From contig JAKAZP010000194.1 in NCBI GenBank assembly GCA_021815905.1, positions 1 to 5,448 of the forward strand: a stretch of 5,448 bases of DNA, written 5' to 3'. Of this stretch, positions 1-5,448 are shown one piece after another. The first letter of the stretch is position 1. Each line of letters starts with the position of its first letter. The translations under genes were made by a program, and so were the position numbers. Under the pieces are notes generated by a model. That model worked only from the letters and a program-made list of their open reading frames with translations, was not told where the DNA came from and ran no database searches. Source of the DNA: Pseudomonadota bacterium. Its GTDB lineage: Bacteria; Pseudomonadota; Gammaproteobacteria; Steroidobacterales; Steroidobacteraceae.

Positions 1-1074
1 GCGCCGCTGACTCCCGGCGCGCAGCGTCCAGATGGGCGGGGCGCCGGCCAGTCCGGCCGATCGGCTACCGAATGGGTGCTCCTCACCTCCGGAACCACCG
101 GTGTCCCGAAGCTCGTCGCGCACACTCTGGCGAGTCTGACGAGCGCGTTCGCTCCCCTCAGCGAATCCGAAGGCACCCCGGTGGGGGCTGACAGGGAGGT
201 GGCAGGCGCCCCTCAGGTCTGGAGCACCTTCTACGACATCCGCCGGTATGGGGGCCTGCAGATCTATCTGCGCGCGCTCTACAGCGGCTCGCTCGTGCTC
301 GCGAGCGCGGGTGAGTCGGTCGATGATTATCTGGCGCGCGTGGTGGCCGCCGGTGTCACGCACATCTCGGGTACGCCTTCCCACTGGCGCAAGGCGCTCA
401 TGAGCGGGATGCTCGCGCGCTTCTCCCCCGCCTACGTGCGGCTCTCCGGCGAGATCGCCGATCAAGGCATCCTCGATGCGCTGCGGGCGGCGTTTCCGCG
501 GGCTGTGGTGGCGCACGCGTTCGCCTCGACAGAGGCTGGCGTCGCCTTCGAAGTGCGCGATGGCTGCGCAGGCTTTCCTGAAGCTCTGGTGGGCCAGTCC
601 GGGCAGGGCGTCGAGCTCGACGTCAGCCGCGGCACGCTGCGGATCAAATCGCCGGGAAACGCTTTGGCGTACCTCGGTGCGGATGCGCCTGCTCTCAAGG
701 ATCCCGAAGGCTTCGTCGATCTCGGCGACCGGGTGGAGCTGCGCGATGGGCGCTATTACTTCGTTGGACGCAGCGGTGGGATCATCAATGTCGGCGGGCT
801 CAAGGTCCACCCGGAGGAGGTCGAGGCCGTGATCAATTCCCATCCGCGCGTGCGGATGTCGCTCGTCAGACCCCGCCGCAATCCCATCACCGGCGCGCTC
901 GTCACCGCGGATGTGGTGCTCGCCGATCGAACGGGAGTCGAGGAGCGAGTCCGTCAGGAAATCCTCGATGCCTGCCGCGCGGCCCTTGCGGCGCACAAGG
1001 TGCCCGCGCTCATCCGCTTCGTGCCCTCGCTCGAGATGTCGGCTTCCGGAAAGCTGGTGCGCCCTCATGCGTAA
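1..1074 (+). CDS. AMP-binding acyl/aryl-acid ligase (ANL superfamily), 5'-truncated by the window
   Basis: This is the C-terminal 357 residues of a class I adenylate-forming enzyme, which activates a carboxylic acid with ATP to an acyl-AMP and usually passes it to CoA or a carrier-protein thiol. The frame is open from base 1 and the first visible motif sits inside the protein, so the true start is upstream; GTG at 76 lies within the A3 region and is not a start. Counting from base 1: the phosphate-binding loop TSGTTGVPK is at residues 29-37, an A5-like ASTEAG at 175-180, the ribose-binding Asp at 243 (LGD, usually TGD), an A8 hinge stretch GRSGGIINVGGLKVHPEE at 256-273, and the catalytic A10 lysine at 351 (SGKLVR). 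Most relatives carry an Asp or Lys at the hinge, whereas this one has Gly-Gly. The stop overlaps the next gene by 8 nt (ATGCGTAA). Superfamily is certain; substrate is unknown, and a fatty or aryl acid is possible. Confidence 0.93.
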   Translation, partial: APLTPGAQRPDGRGAGQSGRSATEWVLLTSGTTGVPKLVAHTLASLTSAFAPLSESEGTPVGADREVAGAPQVWSTFYDIRRYGGLQIYLRALYSGSLVLASAGESVDDYLARVVAAGVTHISGTPSHWRKALMSGMLARFSPAYVRLSGEIADQGILDALRAAFPRAVVAHAFASTEAGVAFEVRDGCAGFPEALVGQSGQGVELDVSRGTLRIKSPGNALAYLGADAPALKDPEGFVDLGDRVELRDGRYYFVGRSGGIINVGGLKVHPEEVEAVINSHPRVRMSLVRPRRNPITGALVTADVVLADRTGVEERVRQEILDACRAALAAHKVPALIRFVPSLEMSASGKLVRPHA

Positions 1075-1831
1075 TGTGCTCGTCACCGGCGGCAGCAGGG
1101 GGCTCGGACTTGCGATCGCCTCGCGCCTGGCCGCGTGCGGATATCGCGTCATCGCGCTCGCGCGCAGTGAGAGTCAGGAGCTGCGCGCCGCAATCGAGCG
1201 CCTCGCGACTCGCGCAGGGCAGCGTGCGGGCGCAAGCGGTGCCGGGAAGGGGGAGCTGCGCTTCCGCGCCTTCGACCTCGCCGACCTCGATGCGATCGGA
1301 AAAATGGTGAGCGAGCTGCGCCGCGAGGCGGGACCCCTCTACGGCCTCGTCAACAACGCCGGCCTCGGCACCGGGGGGCTCCTCTCCATGATGCGCGATC
1401 CGGACATCGAGGCGCTGGTGCGCCTGAACACCCTCTCGCCGCTCCTCCTCACGAAATACGTCGTGCGCACCATGATGGCCGAGCGTGAGGGCCGCATCGT
1501 CACTATCTCGAGCATCGTCGCCTCGAACGGCTACAAGGGGCTCTCCGCCTATTCCGCGACCAAGGCCTCGCTCGAGGGCTTCACCCGCTCACTCGCGCGC
1601 GAGGTCGGCCCGCTCGGCATCACGGTCAACGCCGTCGCTCCGGGGTTCGTGGACACGGCCTTGACGCAGGCGCTCTCCGATAAAGCGCGAGAGCAGATCA
1701 CGCGCCGCAGCGCCCTTCGGCGTATGGTGGAGCCGGACGATGTGGCCGGTGCCGTCGAGTACCTTCTGGGCGAGAAGGCACGCAACGTCACCGGCACCGT
1801 TCTGACCGTGGACGCCGGCAACACGGCTTGA
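1067..1831 (+). CDS. FabG-like short-chain dehydrogenase/reductase (SDR)
   Basis: A 254-residue classical SDR, the usual length for 3-oxoacyl-ACP reductases of the FabG type, which reduce a beta-keto thioester with NADPH in the cytoplasm. Visible features are the Rossmann nucleotide-binding loop TGGSRGLG at residues 7-14, Arg33 after the second strand (favouring NADPH), NNAG at 96-99, and the full catalytic tetrad Asn121, Ser149, Tyr162 and Lys166 (YSATK) with the spacing seen in E. coli FabG. The APGFVDT segment at 191-197 and the C-terminal TGTVLTVDAG are also typical. A Gly/Ala-rich stretch at about residues 48-62 lengthens the loop before the third strand. ATG 1067 is chosen because it puts the Rossmann motif at the N terminus; the frame is open back to 911 but that part overlaps the ligase and has no SDR similarity. 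There is no good ribosome site next to the start, so translation is probably coupled to the ligase. It could be a dehydrogenase for another alcohol; the ligase neighbour favours an acyl substrate. Confidence 0.95.
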   Translation: MRNVLVTGGSRGLGLAIASRLAACGYRVIALARSESQELRAAIERLATRAGQRAGASGAGKGELRFRAFDLADLDAIGKMVSELRREAGPLYGLVNNAGLGTGGLLSMMRDPDIEALVRLNTLSPLLLTKYVVRTMMAEREGRIVTISSIVASNGYKGLSAYSATKASLEGFTRSLAREVGPLGITVNAVAPGFVDTALTQALSDKAREQITRRSALRRMVEPDDVAGAVEYLLGEKARNVTGTVLTVDAGNTA

Positions 1832-1870
1832 GCGACTGACCGGCATGTCGGACTGCGTGCTCATCTTTGC

Positions 1871-1901
1871 ACAGGCGGCCAACGTCGCGCCTGTGGCCGC
1901 C
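1871..1901 (+). repeat. Two overlapping, mutually exclusive inverted repeats
   Basis: ACAGGCG at 1871-1877 is the exact reverse complement of CGCCTGT at 1888-1894. GGCGGCCA at 1874-1881 is the exact reverse complement of TGGCCGCC at 1894-1901. The two stems (7 and 8 bp) share bases, so only one can form at a time. They lie in the gap between the reductase and the metY-like gene and could be an RNA switch element, a dyad operator, or chance in GC-rich DNA. The repeats are seen directly; function is not established. Confidence 0.5.
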
Positions 1902-1920
1902 GGCAACGAAGGCACTGTCC

Positions 1921-1946
1921 GCAAAACGGCCGCAGGCCGGTTTTGC
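1921..1946 (+). terminator. Terminator-like hairpin between the reductase and metY-like genes
   Basis: GCAAAACGGCC at 1921-1931 pairs with GGCCGGTTTTGC at 1935-1946, giving an 11-bp stem with one bulged G and a 3-nt loop (GCA). The GC core is preceded by AAAA and followed by TTTT, the layout of a bidirectional intrinsic terminator, although the T run is short and is followed by GCC. It lies 90 nt after the reductase stop and ends 20 nt before the metY-like start codon. It may end the ligase-reductase transcript, or act as a leader structure (attenuator) for the metY-like gene. Confidence 0.45.
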
Positions 1947-1966
1947 CAATCGACTCAAGGCATCTC

Positions 1967-3247
1967 ATGCGACCCGAGACCATAGCCCTGCACGGCGGCT
2001 TCGACTGCGATCCGACCACGAAGTCGGTGGCGGTGCCGATCTATCAGACCGTCGCGTACTCCTTCGACAGCGCCGAGCATGGCGCCGCGCTCTTCAATCT
2101 GGAAGTGGACGGCTACCGCTATTCGCGCATCGCCAACCCGACCGTCGATGTGCTCGAGGAGCGGATGATGCAGCTCGAGGGCGGCAGGGGCGCGCTCTGC
2201 GTGAGCTCCGGGCAGGCGGCGCTGCACTTCGCGGTGCTCGCCGTGACGGAGGCCGGGCGGAACGTCGTCTCCGTGCCGCAGCTCTACGGCACGACGCATA
2301 CGCTCTTGGGTCACCTCCTGCCGAAGCTCGGCATCGGCGCGAAGTTCGCCGACTCCGATCGGCCGGAGGCGATCGCGGCGCTCATCGACGAGAACACGCG
2401 CGCGGTCTTCTGCGAGACGGTCGGCAATCCCGCCGGCAACGTCTGCGACATCGAGGCGCTGGCCGAGGTGGCGCATCGGGCGGCGGTGCCCCTCATCGTC
2501 GACAACACCGTGCCGACCCCGATCCTCGTGCGGCCGATCGACTACGGGGCCGATGTCGTCGTGCACTCGCTCACCAAGTTCCTGGGCGGCCACGGCACCA
2601 CCATGGGCGGCATCATCATCGACAGCGGAAAGTTTCCGTGGACACGGTACGCGGCGCGTTACCCGATGCTGACGGAGCCCGATGAGTCCTATCACGGATT
2701 GGTTTATACGGATCACTACGGTCCGACCGCCTACATCGGACGCTGCCGAAGCGTGTTCCAGCGCGCGCTGGGGGCCGTCCTCTCGCCGTTCAGCGCATTC
2801 CTGCTCCTGCAGGGCATCGAGACCGTGGCACTGCGTATGGAGCGCCACGTCGAGAATGCCCGCCGCGTGGCCGAGTTCCTGCGCGCCGACCCGCGCGTCA
2901 CGTCCGTGAGCTACGCGGGCTTTCCCGAGAGCCCCTACTACCCGCTCGTGCAGAAGTACCTGAAGGGCAAGACCTGCTCGCTTCTCACCTTCGCGGTCCG
3001 TGGCGGCCATGACGGCGGCACGCGGTTCTATGACGCGCTCAAGCTCTTCAAGCGCCTCGTGAACCTCGGGGACGCGAAGTCACTCGCCTGCCACCCCGCC
3101 TCGAGCACGCACCGGCAGATGTCGCCCGAGCAGCAGCGCCTCGCGGGCATCGGCCCCGAGACCCTGCGCCTGAGCATCGGCATCGAGCACATCGACGACA
3201 TCCTCGCCGACCTCGATCAGGCCCTCGCCGCGGCGGTTCCCGGCTGA
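1967..3247 (+). CDS. metY: O-acetylhomoserine sulfhydrylase-type PLP enzyme (Cys/Met metabolism family, MetY-like)
   Basis: A 426-residue fold-type I PLP enzyme of the Cys/Met metabolism family. MetY enzymes replace the acetyl group of O-acetyl-L-homoserine with sulfide to give homocysteine, or with methanethiol to give methionine. Seen here: LHGG at 8-11, YSRIANPT at 52-59, SSGQAA at 80-85, the PLP-stacking Tyr107 (LYGTT), Asp179 contacting the pyridine nitrogen (VDN), the Schiff-base Lys204 in HSLTKFLGGHG, and the carboxylate-binding Arg401 in LRLSIGIEH. The ESYHG segment around 240-244, the SPFSAFLLLQGIET block and the GDAKSLACHPASSTH block, together with the length of about 430, fit MetY better than the shorter cystathionine gamma-synthases and methionine gamma-lyases. 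ATG 1967 is preferred: AAGG at 1957-1960 is correctly spaced, and the in-frame TTG at 1943 lies inside the hairpin. The decarboxylase follows after 12 nt, so this copy may serve a specialised pathway rather than bulk methionine synthesis. Family is sure; the exact nucleophile is not. Confidence 0.9.
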   Translation: MRPETIALHGGFDCDPTTKSVAVPIYQTVAYSFDSAEHGAALFNLEVDGYRYSRIANPTVDVLEERMMQLEGGRGALCVSSGQAALHFAVLAVTEAGRNVVSVPQLYGTTHTLLGHLLPKLGIGAKFADSDRPEAIAALIDENTRAVFCETVGNPAGNVCDIEALAEVAHRAAVPLIVDNTVPTPILVRPIDYGADVVVHSLTKFLGGHGTTMGGIIIDSGKFPWTRYAARYPMLTEPDESYHGLVYTDHYGPTAYIGRCRSVFQRALGAVLSPFSAFLLLQGIETVALRMERHVENARRVAEFLRADPRVTSVSYAGFPESPYYPLVQKYLKGKTCSLLTFAVRGGHDGGTRFYDALKLFKRLVNLGDAKSLACHPASSTHRQMSPEQQRLAGIGPETLRLSIGIEHIDDILADLDQALAAAVPG

Positions 3248-3249
3248 GC

Positions 3250-3253
3250 GGAG
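3250..3253 (+). promoter_or_regulatory. Ribosome binding site of the decarboxylase gene
   Basis: GGAG lies 6 nt before ATG 3260 and just after the stop of the metY-like gene (3245-3247). It supports this start codon and translation of the two genes from one transcript. Confidence 0.7.
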
Positions 3254-3259
3254 TCCTCG

Positions 3260-4675
3260 ATGACGGCAGAGCACATCGCACCCCCGGTGGCGGCATTGTT
3301 TCCCGGGAAAGAAGTCCGCGAGAGCGTGGAAGACCGTCTGACCCGCGCGCTCGCCGATGCGGCGCAGCGCGTCCTCGCGGGCCCGGTCATGCCCGACATC
3401 GACCTGGTGGCGCTGCGCCGGGAGCTCGCGGCCTTCGACTTCAGCGCGCCCCGGCCGCTTCAGGAGCTCATCGACTGGGCCATCGGGAGCCTGGAGCACG
3501 GCACGGTGCACATGACGCACCCGCGCTACTTCGGGCTCTTCAACCCGCCGGCCAACTTTCCTTCCCAGTGCGCCGACCGCATCTCCGGGGCCTTCAATCC
3601 GCAGCTCGCGAGCTCCGGCTCCTCGCCGGCGCCGGTCGCCATCGAGCAGCACGTGATCCGCGCTTTCGCACGGCGGGCGGGATTGCCCGAGGACTCCACC
3701 GGCCACTTCACGACGAACGGCTCCGAGGCCAATTGCACGGCCCTCATTTGCGCGCTGACGCGAGCGGACCCCGCATTCGCCGATGAGGGAGTGCGCGTCT
3801 TCCAAGGACCCGTTGCGATGTATACCTCGCGCGAGTGCCAGCCCGCGTGGCACAAGATCGCGCATCAGTCGGGCATCGGGCGCTCGGCCCTCAAGCTCAT
3901 CGCGACCGATGGGGCGGGGCGCATGGAGGTCCGCGCGCTGGCCGAGGCAGTCCGCGAGGATCGCCGCCGGGGCATCGTGCCGGTGTTGATTTCCGCGACC
4001 GCCGGCACGACCGGAGCGGGGATGGTCGATCCGCTCGAGCCCTGCGCAACCCTCGCGCGCGAGTGCAACATCTGGTACCACGTCGATGCGGCCTGGGGCG
4101 GCGCGGCGCTCTGCTCCGATCGGCTGCGCGGCGAGCTCGCCGGCATCGAGCTCGCCGACTCCGTGACGATCGATGCGCACAAGTGGCTCGCCACGACCAT
4201 GGGCTGCGGCATGTTCATCACCCGCGAGCCGGCGATCTTGAGCGAAGCCTTCCGCGTGGGCGCCGAGTTCATGCCTTCGAGCGCCATCGGCATCGACCCT
4301 TACCTCAACAGCGTGCAGTGGTCACGCCGCTTCATGGGGCTCAGGCTCTTCCTCTCGCTCGCCGCGGCGGGGTGGCAGGGATATGGCGCGCACGTGGAGC
4401 GGGCGGTGCAGGTGATCGAGTGCGCGAAGGCGCGCCTCCTCGCCAGGGGCTGGAGCGTCGTCAACGACTCGCGGCTTGCCGTGCTCTGCGTGCTGCCGCC
4501 CGCAGGCTCACCGCCGGTGCGCGAGATCGTGAGCCGAGTGCTGGCTTCCCGCCGTGCCTGGGTGGCCGTCGCCAAGCTCGAGGGGCGGGACGTGCTGAGG
4601 ATCTGCGCCACGCACGGCGAGACGACCCTCACGGATATCGATGAGCTGGTGGCGGCGCTGGAGGCCGCGCGCTGA
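3260..4675 (+). CDS. Group II PLP-dependent amino-acid decarboxylase
   Basis: A 471-residue member of the group II decarboxylases (relatives of aromatic-L-amino-acid, tyrosine, glutamate, cysteine-sulfinate and 2,4-diaminobutyrate decarboxylases), cytosolic enzymes that convert an L-amino acid to its amine and CO2. Motifs in order: HPRYFGLFNPP at 87-97 near the substrate entrance, TNGSEAN at 152-158 for the PLP phosphate (most relatives have SGGSEAN or SGGTEAN), His198 as the likely ring-stacking residue, ATAGTTGAG at 246-254, HVDAAWGG at 274-281 with Asp276 bonding the pyridine nitrogen, and the Schiff-base Lys308 in DAHKWL. The SRRFMGLRLF segment at 355-364 is also typical. Nothing in the sequence fixes the substrate. 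The 12-nt gap after the metY-like gene suggests one operon, so a gamma-substituted or sulfur-containing amino acid is an attractive but unproven substrate. Some members of this superfamily instead act as amino-acid lyases or aldehyde synthases. No intrinsic terminator is visible after the stop. Confidence 0.92.
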   Translation: MTAEHIAPPVAALFPGKEVRESVEDRLTRALADAAQRVLAGPVMPDIDLVALRRELAAFDFSAPRPLQELIDWAIGSLEHGTVHMTHPRYFGLFNPPANFPSQCADRISGAFNPQLASSGSSPAPVAIEQHVIRAFARRAGLPEDSTGHFTTNGSEANCTALICALTRADPAFADEGVRVFQGPVAMYTSRECQPAWHKIAHQSGIGRSALKLIATDGAGRMEVRALAEAVREDRRRGIVPVLISATAGTTGAGMVDPLEPCATLARECNIWYHVDAAWGGAALCSDRLRGELAGIELADSVTIDAHKWLATTMGCGMFITREPAILSEAFRVGAEFMPSSAIGIDPYLNSVQWSRRFMGLRLFLSLAAAGWQGYGAHVERAVQVIECAKARLLARGWSVVNDSRLAVLCVLPPAGSPPVREIVSRVLASRRAWVAVAKLEGRDVLRICATHGETTLTDIDELVAALEAAR

Positions 4676-4712
4676 GGCAGGATGTGGCGTGCGCGCGTCA
4701 GCCGCCCAGGCG

Positions 4713-4727
4713 CCGATATCGGTACCG
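4713..4727. repeat. Overlapping perfect palindromes upstream of the CLC gene
   Basis: CCGATATCGG at 4713-4722 is a perfect 10-bp palindrome, and it overlaps a second perfect palindrome, CGGTACCG at 4720-4727. They end 2 nt before the putative -35 box at 4730, a position where an activator or repressor could bind. Short palindromes are not rare in GC-rich DNA, so the operator role is only a suggestion. Confidence 0.3.
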
Positions 4728-4729
4728 CG

Positions 4730-4760
4730 TTGGCGAGGGGCTGCCAGCCTGATGTATGAT
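4730..4760 (+). promoter_or_regulatory. Putative sigma70-type promoter for the CLC gene
   Basis: TTGGCG at 4730-4735 (4 of 6 matches to TTGACA) and TATGAT at 4755-4760 (5 of 6 matches to TATAAT) are separated by 19 nt, slightly longer than the ideal 17. Transcription would start near 4767, leaving a leader of about 80 nt before the preferred start of the CLC gene. The A/T-rich -10 stands out in this GC-rich gap. This suggests the channel gene is transcribed separately from the decarboxylase. Confidence 0.45.
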
Positions 4761-4848
4761 TGCCACACGCCTCGTCCGGAATCCTGCGTGAGCACGGCCC
4801 CGTTGCGTGCCCGAAGCCGATCCTTTGCCCGGAGCGGCTACGCTGGAA

Positions 4849-5448
4849 GTGTCGGAAAGCCCAGAATCAACTCCCGTGCCTGATGTTGCCGATTCGCCGG
4901 CGCCGGTGCCCGCCGGCGGCGCCCCAGAGCGGATGGAGGGACCCGGCGGAGACGTCGAGGGGTACATCCAGCCTCCCACCCAGGCCTCCTTCCAGGAGCT
5001 CGCCTGGCGGCAGATCGGCACACGCTCCCGGCGCCTTTTCCTGCAGGTGGGGCTGCCCTGGGCAGCCGCTCTGCTCGTCGGACTGATCTCGGTGCTCTAT
5101 GCCAACTGGAGCACGGACGCCTATGACGTCTTCATCGCTTGGATCGCCGGCCGCCCATGGCTCGCCTTCCTGGTGACGCCCGGGCTCATGGTCTTCTCCG
5201 TCTTTCTGACCCGCCGTTGGTTCTACGGGGCCGAAGGCAGCGGTATCCCCCAGGTCATCGCCGCGATCCACGCGCCGCGCGCGAAGAACGACACGCTGAT
5301 GCGCCGCTTGTTCGGCCTGCGTGTCATCTTCGGCAAGATCGGCGTGTCGCTCCTGGGCTTCCTCGGCGGCGCCAGCATCGGCCGCGAGGGACCGACGGTG
5401 CACATCGGCGCGGCGATCATGGCGGAGACGCGTCGCTTCTACCCCCAC
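4849..5448 (+). CDS. CLC-family voltage-gated chloride channel / Cl-/H+ antiporter, N-terminal part (3'-truncated by the window)
   Basis: The frame is open from 4792 to the window edge and encodes the first 200 or so residues of a CLC protein, an inner-membrane anion channel or chloride/proton exchanger. Numbered from GTG 4849: a Pro/Ala/Glu-rich, presumably cytosolic tail at 1-44, a hydrophobic helix at about 65-84, a second at about 94-121, the anion-selectivity motif GSGIP at 130-134 with the central Ser131, and GREGPTV at 178-184 with the gating Glu180 intact. The spacing between these motifs is 8 residues longer than in E. coli ClcA, so it belongs to another bacterial CLC branch. The second half, including the proton-pathway Glu and the Tyr ligand, lies beyond the window, so channel or exchanger cannot be decided. 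The start is uncertain: GTG 4849 has only a distant GGAG (4831-4834); GTG 4807 and ATG 4933 are in-frame alternatives. Confidence 0.88.
   Translation, partial: MSESPESTPVPDVADSPAPVPAGGAPERMEGPGGDVEGYIQPPTQASFQELAWRQIGTRSRRLFLQVGLPWAAALLVGLISVLYANWSTDAYDVFIAWIAGRPWLAFLVTPGLMVFSVFLTRRWFYGAEGSGIPQVIAAIHAPRAKNDTLMRRLFGLRVIFGKIGVSLLGFLGGASIGREGPTVHIGAAIMAETRRFYPH

Noticed and set aside
911..1066. N-terminal extension of the reductase frame
   Set aside because: It overlaps the conserved end of the ligase, is Arg/Ser-rich, and would place the Rossmann motif about 58 residues into the protein; ATG 1067 gives a normal FabG N terminus.
1943..1966. TTG start for the metY-like gene
   Set aside because: It lies inside the hairpin stem, adds eight residues with no family match, and lacks a ribosome site; ATG 1967 has AAGG at the right distance.
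1832..1966. SAM-type or SAH riboswitch upstream of the metY-like gene
   Set aside because: The stems seen do not match the conserved cores of SAM-I, SAM-II or SAH riboswitches that I can recall, so no named class is called.
1955..3010. Long open frame on the minus strand (351 codons)
   Set aside because: It lies wholly opposite the metY-like gene, is His/Arg-rich low-complexity sequence without a recognisable domain, and is a typical shadow frame in GC-rich DNA.
3080..4180. Long open frame on the minus strand (366 codons)
   Set aside because: It lies opposite the end of the metY-like gene and most of the decarboxylase, both with complete catalytic motifs. Its product is Arg/Gly/Asp-rich without domain features.
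3835..4644. Long + strand frame (269 codons) inside the decarboxylase gene
   Set aside because: It is an Arg/Ala/Gly-rich out-of-frame shadow, whereas the annotated frame carries all PLP-binding motifs.
4867..5448. Minus-strand open frame running in from the right edge
   Set aside because: It is antisense to the CLC coding region, whose GSGIP and GREGP motifs prove the + strand frame. The antisense product is charged and featureless.

Overview
The window is compact, high-GC DNA (roughly two thirds G+C by eye). All recognisable genes lie on the + strand, and long antisense shadow frames are present, as expected at this GC. Protein style and gene layout suggest a Gram-negative bacterium, most likely a high-GC member of the Pseudomonadota. 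No rRNA, tRNA, CRISPR or insertion-sequence signal is visible.

Layout: (1) positions 1-1074 hold the C-terminal part of an AMP-forming acyl/aryl-acid ligase whose 5' end lies outside the window. (2) A FabG-like short-chain reductase (1067-1831) overlaps it by 8 nt, so the two are almost certainly co-transcribed and translationally coupled. (3) A 135-nt gap (1832-1966) carries two mutually exclusive inverted repeats and a terminator-like hairpin. (4) A MetY-type O-acetylhomoserine sulfhydrylase (1967-3247) is followed after 12 nt by (5) a group II PLP-dependent amino-acid decarboxylase (3260-4675). (6) A 173-nt gap contains a plausible sigma70-type promoter and overlapping palindromes. (7) The N-terminal 200 or so residues of a CLC-family chloride channel/transporter (from about 4849) run off the 3' edge.

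Genes 1-2 look like an acid-activating and ketoacyl-reducing pair. Genes 4-5 look like a gamma-substitution enzyme plus an amino-acid decarboxylase. Their co-directional arrangement could belong to a small-molecule pathway that joins an activated acyl group to an amine derived from a homoserine- or sulfur-type amino acid. That link is inference: each enzyme family is recognisable, but no substrate can be read from the sequence. The CLC gene has its own putative promoter and is probably an unrelated neighbour. I see no strong evidence for a wholly new system. The most unusual items are the structured leader ahead of the metY-like gene, the pairing of that gene with a decarboxylase, and the altered hinge motif in the ligase.
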